Assembly (NCBI RefSeq): GCF_003315135.1
Contig: NZ_QNRK01000014.1
Coordinates: 62,001-126,000, forward strand
DNA: 64,000 nucleotides
Source of the DNA: Roseiarcus fermentans
Lineage (GTDB): Bacteria; Pseudomonadota; Alphaproteobacteria; Rhizobiales; Beijerinckiaceae
Reading direction: 5' to 3'
The notes under the pieces are model-generated. The model was not told where the DNA came from. It saw nothing but the letters and a program-made list of their open reading frames with translations, and made no database searches. Within the stretch, counting starts at the first letter, position 1; every line of letters starts with the position of its first letter. Position numbers and translations under genes: made by a program. Shown here in pieces: positions 1-8,241 of the stretch.

Positions 1-333
1 GAGGCGGATGTCGGGGCGCGGACCATTTTCTGTTCCGGACAGCTCGGAATTGAGGCCGACGGCCGCATTCCGCCCGACGTCGAGGGCCAGGCGCGCCTGT
101 GCTTTCGCGCGATCGCGGCGATTCTCGCCGAGGGCGGCATGACGCTCGCCGACGTCGTGCGCCTCAACGCCTATGTCAGCGGCCGCGAGCATCTCGCGGG
201 CTATATGCGGGTGCGCGACGAATTCGTCGCGGGTCCGCCGCCGGCCTCGACGCTGATGATCGTGCAGGGGTTCGCGCGGCCGGAATTCGTGGTGGAAATC
301 GAAGCGGTCGCCGCCCGCGCGCCGGAGACGTGA
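1..333 (+). CDS. RidA (YjgF/UK114) family protein, 3' part
   Basis: The open frame enters from the left edge and ends at TGA 331-333, giving 110 visible residues. The segment resembles the RidA fold: an early FCSGQLG stretch, a central helix ending ADVVRLNAYVS, and a C-terminal stretch ASTLMIVQGFARPEFVVEIEAVA typical of the family. RidA proteins hydrolyse reactive enamine/imine intermediates released by PLP enzymes in the cytoplasm, although subfamilies differ. The next gene starts almost on top of the stop codon (ATG at 336, alternative GTG at 330), so the two are probably co-transcribed. The N-terminus lies outside the window, so subfamily assignment is open. Confidence 0.8.
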   Translation, partial: EADVGARTIFCSGQLGIEADGRIPPDVEGQARLCFRAIAAILAEGGMTLADVVRLNAYVSGREHLAGYMRVRDEFVAGPPPASTLMIVQGFARPEFVVEIEAVAARAPET

Positions 334-335
334 GC

Positions 336-1148
336 ATGTTGCCGACCAGATTCTGGGCAGAGATGAAGTGGACCGATTTCGCCGCCGCCGACATGGCGAA
401 TGTGGTGGCGGTGCTGCCGGTCGCCGCGATCGAGCAGCACGGGCCGCACCTTCCCGTCGGCGTCGATTCGTTCATCAACGAGGGCTATCTGAAGCGGGCG
501 GTCGATCGGGTTCCCGACGACCTCGCCGTCCTGTTCCTGCCGGTTCAGGCGATCGGCAAGTCGAACGAGCACCTCGACTATCCCGGCACGCTGACCTTCT
601 CGATGGAGACTCTGACGCGGGCGTGGACGGAACTCGGCGAGAGCGTGGCGCGGACGGGCTGCCGAAAACTCGTGTTCATGAACTCGCACGGCGGCAACGT
701 CGCCGTCCTCGCGGCCGTGGTGCGGGAATTGCGCGTGCGCTGCGGCATGCTCGCCGTCCACGCCGCGTGGCATACGCTCGGCTATCCCGAGGGCCTGTTT
801 TCACGCGAGGAGAGCGCCCACGGGATCCACGGCGGCGACGCCGAGACCTCGCTGATGCTGGCCGAACGCCCGGCGACGGTCACGATGGCCGAAGCGCGGA
901 ACTTCGTCAGCGCCGCGGTCGCGATCGAACGCGACTTCAAGCGCCTGCGGGTCACGCAGCCGATCGGCATCGGCTGGATGGCGAACGACCTGCATGAGCT
1001 GGGCGCGGCGGGCGACGCCTCGAAGGGGACGGCCGAGAAGGGCGAGGCGTGTTTCGCTCACGGGGTCGAGGGCTTTGTCGAGCTCCTGCGCGACGTCTCG
1101 GCCTTCGACCTGTCGCGCCTGACGAGCGGGCCGCTGGCGCAGCGATGA
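336..1148 (+). CDS. Creatininase family amidohydrolase
   Basis: The 270-residue product has the creatininase-fold metal-binding motifs in order: AAIEQHGPHLPVGVD near residue 30, MNSHGGN near residue 112, and HGIHGGDAETSLM near residue 165. These carry the Glu, His and Asp residues that bind the divalent metals in the family. Members include creatinine amidohydrolase and the ring-opening or deformylating enzymes of cofactor pathways. Pairing with RidA is common in catabolic clusters for cyclic amides or pyrimidine-like compounds, so a catabolic amidohydrolase is likely but the substrate is not readable. ATG 336 is chosen; an in-frame GTG at 330 overlapping the RidA stop is possible. A decayed copy of its 3' third lies downstream. 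Confidence 0.85.
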   Translation: MLPTRFWAEMKWTDFAAADMANVVAVLPVAAIEQHGPHLPVGVDSFINEGYLKRAVDRVPDDLAVLFLPVQAIGKSNEHLDYPGTLTFSMETLTRAWTELGESVARTGCRKLVFMNSHGGNVAVLAAVVRELRVRCGMLAVHAAWHTLGYPEGLFSREESAHGIHGGDAETSLMLAERPATVTMAEARNFVSAAVAIERDFKRLRVTQPIGIGWMANDLHELGAAGDASKGTAEKGEACFAHGVEGFVELLRDVSAFDLSRLTSGPLAQR

Positions 1149-1309
1149 CGCGACGCCATGGGCTGAAGGTCCGGGTTCGCCCCGACCCGAGCCTCGATCG
1201 GGCCCGGTCGCGCCGTCGGGGCTCGATGGAAGGCGGGCGTTGGCAAAGCGGCGCTGAAGGCGGCAGGGCGCGGAAAGGCGGCCTTGGGGTCGATGATCGC
1301 CGCAGCCGC

Positions 1310-1825
1310 TCAGGCGGCGCGCGGCGTCCTCATGCGGCGATGGCCAGCGAGGCCGAGGCCGGCCATGCCGACGATCATCAGGGCCCAGGTCGCGGGCTCC
1401 GGCGCCGACACGAATGAGACGTCGATCGTGTAGGATCTGTCGGCCGAATTGCTGGCCGGCAGCGTCCAGGAGACCGAATCTGCGGTGTAGCTCACGTCCG
1501 CCGCCGTGAACCCAGAAATGTTGGTCGACGCAAGCGTAGCCGCACTGATCACCGCACTTCCGGTCAAATCTGTAAGAGTATAGCTAACCGAAGTTGAGAG
1601 CTTCTGTTTGTCAGCCCCGGAAATAAGCGTCGAATTGACTGTGACGCGTTGGCCAGTGCTAGGGGCGAAGACGGTGATAACAGTCTCAGAGTCTGAATAG
1701 CCAGCGGTGCTCGTCAGTTCGACAGTGTCGCCGAGCCAATTCGTCGCCGCGTTGGCTTCACCGCTTACCATAACGGCGGCGAGAGCCCCGGCCATCGCAA
1801 ACTTCGGCACGTACGAACTGATCAT
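1310..1825 (-). CDS. PEP-CTERM sorting-domain protein
   Basis: A 171-residue exported protein. ATG 1825 is chosen because a purine-rich site (GGTGGGGAAG) lies just upstream and the protein then opens with a normal signal peptide ending near SGEANA. The mature part is rich in Ser, Thr and Ala with no recognisable enzyme motif. The C-terminus has the full tripartite sorting signal: APEPATWALM, a hydrophobic segment, then HRRMR. Such proteins are cleaved by an exosortase at the membrane and are usually linked to exopolysaccharide. Its base composition is visibly lower in GC than the flanking genes. A longer upstream start (to 1909) is open but has less support. Confidence 0.8.
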   Translation of the reverse strand: MISSYVPKFAMAGALAAVMVSGEANAATNWLGDTVELTSTAGYSDSETVITVFAPSTGQRVTVNSTLISGADKQKLSTSVSYTLTDLTGSAVISAATLASTNISGFTAADVSYTADSVSWTLPASNSADRSYTIDVSFVSAPEPATWALMIVGMAGLGLAGHRRMRTPRAA

Positions 1826-1889
1826 ATCGACTTCCCCACCCCAACGTGACACTGCGTCATCGCTGCTCTGCAAAAAGCTACGGGCAAAG

Positions 1890-1903
1890 TTGACGTTCGT
1901 CAA
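1890..1903. promoter_or_regulatory. TTGAC-N4-GTCAA inverted repeat (possible FNR/FixK-type site)
   Basis: A perfect 5+5 inverted repeat with a 4-base spacer, TTGACGTTCGTCAA, lies 65 bases upstream of the PEP-CTERM start at 1825. Its spacing matches Crp/Fnr-family boxes (TTGAT-N4-ATCAA), with C/G in place of T/A at the fifth position. Assignment to a regulator is inference. Confidence 0.35.
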
Positions 1904-2004
1904 GTTCAAAAGTATTCTGCACGGTAATCGCTTGAGCGAGATGGGATTCTGCGCAAGACTTGATATGATTCATGGAGGACCTCGAAACAGTGAGGCCCGG
2001 AATC

Positions 2005-2300
2005 GCGAAGATCTCGCTGAGGCCGAGCGCCCGGCGGTCGCGATGGGGAAGGCGAAACATTCGTCAGCGCAGGCGTCGCGATGGAAGGCGATTTCACGCG
2101 CCTGCGGGTCACGCAGCCGATCGGCATCGGCTGGATGGCGAACGACCTGCATGAACTGGGGCCGCGGGCGACGCGTCGAAGGGGACCGCCGCCAGGTGCG
2201 AGGCGTGCTCGCTCACGGCGTCGAGGGTTTCGTCGAGCTCCTGCGCGACGTCGCGGCCTTCGACCTGTCGCGCCTGACGAGCGGGCCGCTCAAGCGCTGA
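2005..2300 (+). pseudogene. Decayed partial copy of the creatininase-family gene
   Basis: The stretch aligns with the 3' third of the intact gene (about 838-1148). Long blocks are identical, for example around 2097-2151 against 945-999 and around 2218-2294 against 1060-1138. Both copies encode RVTQPIGIGWMANDLHEL, EGFVELLRDV and FDLSRLTSGPL and end in TGA. Small deletions between these blocks break the reading frame at least twice, and nothing corresponding to the N-terminal two thirds is present. It is therefore a truncated, frameshifted duplicate in the same orientation, separated from its parent by the PEP-CTERM gene. Confidence 0.85.
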
Positions 2301-2845
2301 GGGCGGAAGGCGAGGGGGCGGGGACGGGCGGCCGCCGGGCCTGCGCAGCAAAGGCTCCGGTCACGGCGTAGGCCTGGCGAAAAGTCGGCATGGACGCCGG
2401 CTCACGGTCTGACGCCTCATGGGACTTCCGGATGATGGCTTCGCGCTGCAGGCTGCGATGCGGCGCCGAGGGGCGGCGGCCTTGGAGGAAATGTCTTGTG
2501 AAAAAGAGAATTATAGTCTAGCGTATGTTCTGAAAATGCAACTCTTCCGGCGAAAACGCCCGGCTGTTTGACATCCCGGAGCCGAACGTGCGTAGGCTCG
2601 CGCCTGCGATCGCGCTCGTTGACCGCGTCGGCAGGATCAGCGACCGCGCCTTGCACGAGCGCCCTATCACGGCGAGCGTCTCGTCCGCCGCTCTTACGGC
2701 CGGCGTGGGCGTGACAGTCGCTCGGAAAATCCCGCACAAGCGGCTGAAAACGCTCGAAACCGGCCGATGTCGCGCCGCGCCTCCTCGAGGCGGCGCCCTC
2801 CCTGCGCGGATCGCCGCGGTCGAGGACGAGCGGCCCCGCGCGCGG
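2301..2845. other. Gene-free stretch
   Basis: No open frame here has family motifs, a convincing ribosome binding site or protein-like composition. The only longer frames, on the minus strand at 2417-2737 and 2518-2739, are Arg/Pro-rich shadow translations. The AT-rich patch near 2490-2550 could hold promoter elements but no clear pair is seen. Confidence 0.5.
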
Positions 2846-3313
2846 CTAGAGCGGGACCAGGTGCGGGACAGGATCGACGGCGTGGCCGTCCTTGCGCAAT
2901 TCGAAGTGCAGGCGCGGGGCGGGGGCGGCGCCGGTCTGGCCGGACTTGGCGATGATCTGTCCGCGCCGGACGTGATCGCCTTCCTGGACCAGAAGCTCGG
3001 AATTGTCGGCGTAGACGGTGACGAAGCCGTCGTCGTGACGGATGACCACCATCCGGCCGTAGCTCTTGATCTGCTCGCCAGCGGCGATCACTGTCCCGTC
3101 AGCCGCGGCGTGGACCGCGACGCCGAGGGGCGTCGCGATGTCGATCCCGTCATTGGCGCCGGCCTTGAAGGGCTGGACGATCGCGCCGCGCAGCGGCCAG
3201 CGGAATTTTTCCCGCTCGGGCTGCGGCGCCGCGTCCTGCGCAAGCGCCGCGCCGGGGAGGCCGGCCGCCAGGACGACGACGGCGGCGAGGCCGCCTCTCG
3301 CGAAGCGGCCCAT
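2846..3313 (-). CDS. Degenerate LytM/M23-like periplasmic protein (NlpD/EnvC type)
   Basis: A 155-residue protein with a signal peptide (hydrophobic stretch to LPGAALAQ) followed by a single peptidase M23 fold. Zinc ligands of active M23 enzymes are missing: the HxxxD position reads NDGID, and the HxH region reads VYADNSELL then LHFELR, so only the last His remains. This matches the NlpD/EnvC pattern, whose catalytically dead LytM domains activate cell-wall amidases during division, but the long coiled-coil or LysM part of those proteins is absent. It starts 5 bases after the pntB stop and looks like the last gene of that operon. An amidase-activator or cell-wall scaffold role is inferred. 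Confidence 0.75.
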   Translation of the reverse strand: MGRFARGGLAAVVVLAAGLPGAALAQDAAPQPEREKFRWPLRGAIVQPFKAGANDGIDIATPLGVAVHAAADGTVIAAGEQIKSYGRMVVIRHDDGFVTVYADNSELLVQEGDHVRRGQIIAKSGQTGAAPAPRLHFELRKDGHAVDPVPHLVPL

Positions 3314-3318
3314 TGTCC

Positions 3319-4719
3319 TCAGTGCCCGAACGCCTTGACGATCGAGTCGGTCATCTTCTTCGCGTCGCCGAACAGCATCAGCGTGTTGTCGCGGAAGAAG
3401 AGTTCGTTCTCGACGCCGGCGTAGCCGGAGCCCATGCCGCGCTTGACGAACAGAACCGTCTTCGCCTTCTCGACGTCGAGGATCGGCATGCCGGCGATCG
3501 GCGACTTCGGGTCGGTCTTGGCGGCGGGGTTGGTCACGTCATTGGCGCCGATGACATAGGCGACGTCGGCCTGGGCGAACTCGCTGTTGATGTCCTCGAG
3601 CTCGAACACTTCGTCGTAGGGGACGCTCGCCTCGGCCAGCAGCACGTTCATGTGGCCGGGCATGCGGCCCGCGACCGGATGGATGGCGTACTTGACCTCG
3701 ACCCCCTCGGCCTTGAGCAGGTCGGCCATCTCGCGCAAGCTGTGCTGCGCCTGCGCCACGGCCATGCCGTAGCCCGGGACGATGATCACCTTGGAGGCGT
3801 TCTTCATCATGAAGGCGGCGTCTTCGGCCGAGCCCTGCTTGACGGGCCTTGTCTCCTTGGCGCCGGCCGCCGCCGCCGTCTCGCCGCCGAAGCCGCCGAG
3901 AATGACCGAGAAGAACGAGCGGTTCATGCCCTTGCACATGATGTAGCTGAGGATCGCGCCCGAGGAGCCGACCAGCGCGCCGGTGATGATCAGCGCCAGG
4001 TTGCCGAGCGTGAAGCCGATGCCCGCCGCCGCCCAGCCGGAGTAGGAGTTCAGCATCGAGATCACCACCGGCATGTCGGCGCCGCCGATCGGGATGATCA
4101 GAAGGACGCCGAGCGCCAGCGACACGAGGGCGATCAGCCAGAACAGGGCGGCCGACTGCGTCGTGTAGAAGAGCGCGATGAACACCACCAGGGCCAGGCC
4201 GAGGCAGATGTTGATGACGTGGCGCTGCGGCAGCATGATCGGCGCGCCCGACATGCGCCCGTCGAGCTTGAGAAAGGCGATGATCGAGCCGGTGAAGGTG
4301 ATGGCGCCGATGGCGAGGCCGAGCGACATTTCGATGGCGCTCGCCGGATGAATGCCGCTCCCTTCCGCGATGCCGAAGGCTTCCGGCGCATAGAGGGCGC
4401 CGGCCGCGACCAGGACCGCGGCGAGGCCGACCAGCGAGTGGAACATCGCCACGAGCTGGGGCATGGCGGTCATTTGTACGGTGCGGGCGCGCCAGGCGCC
4501 GATGCCGCCGCCGATGGCGAAGCCGAGGATCACCAGCACCCAGGAGAAGAAGCCCGCAGGGGGCTCGAGCGCCAGCGTGGTCAGCACGGCGACGCCCATG
4601 CCGATCATGCCGTAGCGGTTGCCCTGCCGGGAGGTGGCGGGCGACGACAGGCCGCGCAGGGCCAGGATGAAGAGGACGCCCGCGACGAGGTAGAGCAGGG
4701 CTGCGAGATTGGCGTTCAT
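3319..4719 (-). CDS. pntB: NAD(P) transhydrogenase subunit beta
   Basis: 466 residues, the usual length. The N-terminal half consists of about eight or nine membrane helices (proton channel, domain II) and the C-terminal part is the NADP(H)-binding domain III. The latter shows VPGYGMAVAQAQ, the acidic loop FELEDINSEFAQADVAYVIG and GMGSGYAGVENELF, all family hallmarks. With the two alpha-subunit genes upstream it forms the inner-membrane enzyme that uses the proton gradient to drive hydride transfer from NADH to NADP+, supplying NADPH. It begins 6 bases after the pntAb stop, so the two are tightly coupled. Confidence 0.97.
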   Translation of the reverse strand: MNANLAALLYLVAGVLFILALRGLSSPATSRQGNRYGMIGMGVAVLTTLALEPPAGFFSWVLVILGFAIGGGIGAWRARTVQMTAMPQLVAMFHSLVGLAAVLVAAGALYAPEAFGIAEGSGIHPASAIEMSLGLAIGAITFTGSIIAFLKLDGRMSGAPIMLPQRHVINICLGLALVVFIALFYTTQSAALFWLIALVSLALGVLLIIPIGGADMPVVISMLNSYSGWAAAGIGFTLGNLALIITGALVGSSGAILSYIMCKGMNRSFFSVILGGFGGETAAAAGAKETRPVKQGSAEDAAFMMKNASKVIIVPGYGMAVAQAQHSLREMADLLKAEGVEVKYAIHPVAGRMPGHMNVLLAEASVPYDEVFELEDINSEFAQADVAYVIGANDVTNPAAKTDPKSPIAGMPILDVEKAKTVLFVKRGMGSGYAGVENELFFRDNTLMLFGDAKKMTDSIVKAFGH

Positions 4720-4725
4720 CGGGCG

Positions 4726-5148
4726 TCAGCCCTTCTTCTTGTACATGGCGAGCATGCGCTCGGTGACGAGGAAGCCGCCGAAGATGTTGACGGACGCGAG
4801 AATGAGGGCGAGGAAGCCGACCAGCTTGGCGAAGCCGGACCCGCTGTCGACCCCCGCGACGCCGACCGAGAGGAGGGCGCCCACGACGATGACGGACGAG
4901 ATCGCGTTGGTGACCGACATCAGCGGCGTATGCAGCGCCGGCGTCACCGACCAGACCACGTAATAGCCGACGAACACCGCGAGCGCGAAGATCGCGAGGC
5001 GGAAGACGAAGGGGTCGATCGCACCGCCGGTGGCCGCGTGGCCGGCGGCGGCGATCTGGTCGGCGTAGGTGTGGGCCGCCTGGGCCGCCTGCTGCGCGGC
5101 GTCGGTTGCGGCTCGGAGTTTGGCGATTGCGGCGTCGAGGGTGTCCAT
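4726..5148 (-). CDS. pntAb: NAD(P) transhydrogenase alpha subunit 2 (membrane part)
   Basis: 140 residues containing the membrane portion (PNTB_4TM-type) of the split alpha subunit, with an N-terminal Ala/Gln-rich helix and then at least three hydrophobic helices ([55 protein letters not shown]). In E. coli this is fused to the NAD-binding part; a separate gene is the usual alphaproteobacterial arrangement. It lies between pntAa and pntB on the same strand (38-base gap upstream, 6-base gap downstream), consistent with one operon. Confidence 0.93.
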   Translation of the reverse strand: MDTLDAAIAKLRAATDAAQQAAQAAHTYADQIAAAGHAATGGAIDPFVFRLAIFALAVFVGYYVVWSVTPALHTPLMSVTNAISSVIVVGALLSVGVAGVDSGSGFAKLVGFLALILASVNIFGGFLVTERMLAMYKKKG

Positions 5149-5186
5149 CCGGTGCTCCGGCGTTCAGATTCTGGCTTCGGGCGGCC

Positions 5187-6314
5187 CTACTTGGGCAGGA
5201 AGGCGGGATGAACGATCGCGCCGCCGCGGGTGAGGCAGGTGGCCTTGACGAGCTCGTCGTCCCAGTTGACCGCAAGCGCCTTGTTCGCCTTGTCGATCAG
5301 CGTCTCGACGAAGGCGAAGAGGTTGCGCGCATAGAGCGCGGAGGCGGTGGCGGCGAGCCGGGTGACGTTGGAGGAGCCGACGATCTTGACGCCGTTTTCG
5401 GTCGTCACGACCTCGCCAGCCTTGGCCATCTCGACGTTGCCGCCGCGCTCGACGGCGAGGTCGACGAGCACCGAGCCGGGACGCATCGAGCGAACCATGT
5501 CGGCGGTGACGAGGCGCGGCGCCGGGCGGCCCGGGATCAGCGCCGTGGTCACGACGATGTCCTGCTTGGCGATGTGGGTGGCGATCAGGGCCGCCTGCTT
5601 GGCCTTGTAGGCGTCCGACATCTCCTTGGCGTAGCCGCCGGCGGTCTCGGCCTGCTTGAACTCCTCGTCCTCGACGGCCACGAATTTCGCGCCGAGCGAC
5701 TCGACCTGCTCCTTGGTCGCCGGCCGGACGTCGGTCGCGGTGACGATGGCGCCGAGCCGCCGTCCGGTCGCGATCGCCTGAAGTCCGGCGACGCCGACGC
5801 CCATGATGAACATTCTCGCCGCCGGCACGGTGCCTGCGGGCGTCATCATCATCGGCAGCGCGCGCCCGTATTCCGCGGCGGCGTCGATCACGGCGCGGTA
5901 GCCGGCGAGGTTGGCCTGGCTGGACAGGACGTCCATCACCTGCGCGCGGGTGATGCGCGGCATGAGCTCCATCGCGAAGGCGGATGCGCCGGAGCCGGCC
6001 AGCGCCTCGACCGCGTCGGTGTGGCCGTAGGGGTCCATGACCGCGATGACCAGCGCGCCGCTCTTGAGCGCCGCGGTCTCCGCAGCGTCGGGACGGCGCA
6101 CCTTGAGAACGACATCGGCGCCCAGGGCTTCGGCGTTCGAGACGATCCGGGCTCCGGCGGCCTGAAATTCCGCGTCCGGAACGCCCGCCTTGACGCCCGC
6201 GCCCTGCGCGACGGCGACTTCGGCGCCCAGGCCGATGAACTTCTTGACGGTTTCCGGGGTCGCTGCGACTCGCGTCTCGGCCGGGTCGGTTTCCGCAGCC
6301 ACTCCTATCAGCAT
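5187..6314 (-). CDS. pntAa: NAD(P) transhydrogenase alpha subunit 1 (NAD-binding part)
   Basis: 375 residues covering domain I of transhydrogenase, an alanine-dehydrogenase-like double Rossmann fold. The NAD-binding turn reads MGVGVAGLQAIATGRRLGA, followed by VTATDVRP. ATG 6314 is chosen because MLIGVAAETDPAETRVA is the conserved family N-terminus and a GGGGGTAG purine run precedes it; the open frame continues upstream without homology. It is the first gene of the pntAa-pntAb-pntB-LytM operon. Domain I binds NAD(H) on the cytoplasmic face and exchanges hydride with the NADP-binding domain of PntB. Confidence 0.95.
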   Translation of the reverse strand: MLIGVAAETDPAETRVAATPETVKKFIGLGAEVAVAQGAGVKAGVPDAEFQAAGARIVSNAEALGADVVLKVRRPDAAETAALKSGALVIAVMDPYGHTDAVEALAGSGASAFAMELMPRITRAQVMDVLSSQANLAGYRAVIDAAAEYGRALPMMMTPAGTVPAARMFIMGVGVAGLQAIATGRRLGAIVTATDVRPATKEQVESLGAKFVAVEDEEFKQAETAGGYAKEMSDAYKAKQAALIATHIAKQDIVVTTALIPGRPAPRLVTADMVRSMRPGSVLVDLAVERGGNVEMAKAGEVVTTENGVKIVGSSNVTRLAATASALYARNLFAFVETLIDKANKALAVNWDDELVKATCLTRGGAIVHPAFLPK

Positions 6315-6500
6315 GGACTCTACCCCCAAGGACCGACTCGAACCGGCGGCTTCGGCCCATGCGGGCCGCGCTCGTCCGGCTGCCGTCTCGTCCGGCTCGC
6401 CGGCGCGGCAAAGGCATAGATCATCATCGCCTTCGCCGCAACGTGGAGCGCGGATCGCGCGGGACCACACGGAGGCTTGTGATTTCCGCGATCCGTCCGG

Positions 6501-6869
6501 TCAGACGCGGGCGACTGCGTCGATTTGCCGCTCGTTCCCCTTGTCGCGCACTTCGAGGGCCTCCGCCTTGACGAGCTCGGCTTGCGCGTCGTCCTGCGCG
6601 GCCCGCGCCTCCTCGAGCTGGGCGGTCAGCTCACCGATCGAACTCTTGAGATTGTCGCGCCGCGCCGCGGCGGCGCGCGCGTAGGTCGGGTAGGCGAAGT
6701 GGCGCGGATCGCTGATGCCGGCGCGCTTTTCCTCGTTGACGATCTCGCGCTCGAGCTCCCCGGAGATGCGCGCGAATTCGGCGACCATCAGTTCGATCTG
6801 GCGCACCCGCCGCCGCTTCTCCTCCACCTGGAACCGTTTCAGACGAACAAGCGTGTCCCGCGACTTCAT
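6501..6869 (-). CDS. fliJ: Flagellar export protein FliJ
   Basis: A 122-residue, highly charged, almost wholly helical protein beginning MKSRDTLVRLKRFQVEEKRR. It has Arg/Glu-rich heptad-like segments and the internal stretch GISDPRHFAYPTYA seen in alphaproteobacterial FliJ. FliJ is the stalk-like coiled coil of the flagellar type III export ATPase complex, interacting with FliI and FlhA. ATG 6869 gives the canonical N-terminus. Its usual partner fliI is not next to it; the transhydrogenase operon follows on the same strand after about 190 bases. It diverges from ctrA, an arrangement seen in Hyphomicrobiales. Confidence 0.85.
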   Translation of the reverse strand: MKSRDTLVRLKRFQVEEKRRRVRQIELMVAEFARISGELEREIVNEEKRAGISDPRHFAYPTYARAAAARRDNLKSSIGELTAQLEEARAAQDDAQAELVKAEALEVRDKGNERQIDAVARV

Positions 6870-7124
6870 TCCCGACGCTCCATGCAACAGCAACCCGAGA
6901 GGCCGACGAAACCCTCGAACTCACACCACGAGACGCCGCGACGATGGCGCATGAAGGTTTCGCCTTTGTTACCTCGAGCGCGTTCCGGAACCGCTTCCAG
7001 ATGGGCGTCGCGATTTTGGAGCGTCGCCGATGCGCGGCCGCCGAGCCGGTGACCGCGCGGCCGCGAGCGCGCCGACGCCCCGAAATCCCCCCCTGGTCGC
7101 CGGGAGGCGCAGGCCGGCTGTCGC

Positions 7125-7440
7125 GAGTCGTTAGCGCTTCGTTTACCGGCGGCGTCGGAGAGTGACGGGACAGGCGTGCGGGCGGCCGAGGGCTATGGCC
7201 CGCACGCTCGAGAAGTCGGCGTCGTCTCCCGGGGGCGGGCGGCCGGCGCAGGCGCTCGCCGAACTGCGAGTCGATAGAGTCGGTTATCAACTGTTCCTAA
7301 GTTTTTTCTTTAAGAAAGAGCGAACCAACTTTTATGCGAAAAATCAGCAGGTTACTGTGCGGAATGAGGAAAGGAGGGAAGGGGGTTGAAAAAGGGAATC
7401 ACGATTTGTTAACCAATGGCCGCCACTCTTCATTCGAATC
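7125..7440 (+). promoter_or_regulatory. ctrA leader with GANTC cluster and CtrA-like half-site
   Basis: The roughly 670-base gap between fliJ and ctrA turns AT-rich towards ctrA. Five GANTC sites (CcrM methylation targets) occur at 7125-7129, 7268-7272, 7277-7281, 7396-7400 and 7436-7440. TTAACCA at 7409-7415 resembles the CtrA half-site TTAACCAT. In Caulobacter, ctrA transcription depends on the methylation state of a GANTC site and on CtrA autoregulation; that the same applies here is inference. Confidence 0.55.
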
Positions 7441-7539
7441 AGTCTGGGCGCCTGTCCGACTGCGCTCGTCAGGTTGAGCACGAAAGCGACGAACGAAACC
7501 GCGATCAAAGGGCAAGAGGCGAGGCGGGGAGCCTGAAAC

Positions 7540-8241
7540 ATGCGCGTTTTATTGATCGAGGACGATGCCGCGACCGCTCAGAGCATCGAGCTGATGCTGA
7601 AGTCCGAGAATTTCAACGTCTACGCAACGAACCTTGGCGAGGAGGGGATCGATCTCGGCAAGCTCTACGACTACGACATCATTCTTCTCGATCTCAATCT
7701 GCCGGACATGTCCGGCTATGAGGTGCTGCGTTCGCTGCGGGTGACCAAGATCAAGACGCCTATTCTGATCCTGTCCGGCATGGCCGGAATCGAGGACAAG
7801 GTCAAAGGTCTCGGCCACGGCGCGGACGACTATCTGACCAAGCCGTTCCACAAGGACGAACTGATTGCCCGAATCCACGCGATCGTTCGACGGTCCAAAG
7901 GGCACGCCCAGTCGGTCATCGTAACCGGCGACCTGGTCGTCAATCTCGACCAAAAGACGGTCGAGGTCGACGGGGCGCGCGTTCACCTGACGGGGAAGGA
8001 GTACCAGATGCTGGAGCTCCTTTCCCTTCGCAAGGGAACGACCCTGACGAAAGAGATGTTCCTCAATCACCTCTACGGAGGGATGGACGAACCGGAACTC
8101 AAGATCATCGACGTATTTATCTGCAAGCTGCGAAAGAAGCTCGCCGTGGCGTCCAGCGGACGAAACTACATCGAGACGGTGTGGGGCCGCGGCTACGTCC
8201 TGCGTGAGCCGTCTCCGGCCGAGGACCGCAAGACCGCCTGA
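7540..8241 (+). CDS. ctrA: Cell-cycle response regulator CtrA
   Basis: 233 residues, an OmpR-type regulator. The receiver domain starts [20 protein letters not shown] with acidic pocket E7-D8-D9, phospho-acceptor D51 in [11 protein letters not shown], and K101 in [10 protein letters not shown]. The C-terminal winged helix carries [23 protein letters not shown] and [11 protein letters not shown], which are near-invariant in alphaproteobacterial CtrA. CtrA binds TTAA-N7-TTAA sites and controls division, motility and DNA methylation genes; phosphorylation comes from the CckA-ChpT relay. The long leader with GANTC sites agrees with cell-cycle control. Confidence 0.97.
   Translation: MRVLLIEDDAATAQSIELMLKSENFNVYATNLGEEGIDLGKLYDYDIILLDLNLPDMSGYEVLRSLRVTKIKTPILILSGMAGIEDKVKGLGHGADDYLTKPFHKDELIARIHAIVRRSKGHAQSVIVTGDLVVNLDQKTVEVDGARVHLTGKEYQMLELLSLRKGTTLTKEMFLNHLYGGMDEPELKIIDVFICKLRKKLAVASSGRNYIETVWGRGYVLREPSPAEDRKTA

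Noticed and set aside
2417-2739. Two overlapping minus-strand frames in the gap before the LytM gene
   Set aside because: Both lack ribosome sites and recognisable domains; low-complexity Arg/Pro/Ser composition.
3313-6419. Very long plus-strand open frames opposite the transhydrogenase genes (632 and 437 codons)
   Set aside because: They are antisense shadows of GC-rich pntA/pntB, with compositionally extreme His/Arg/Asp-rich translations.
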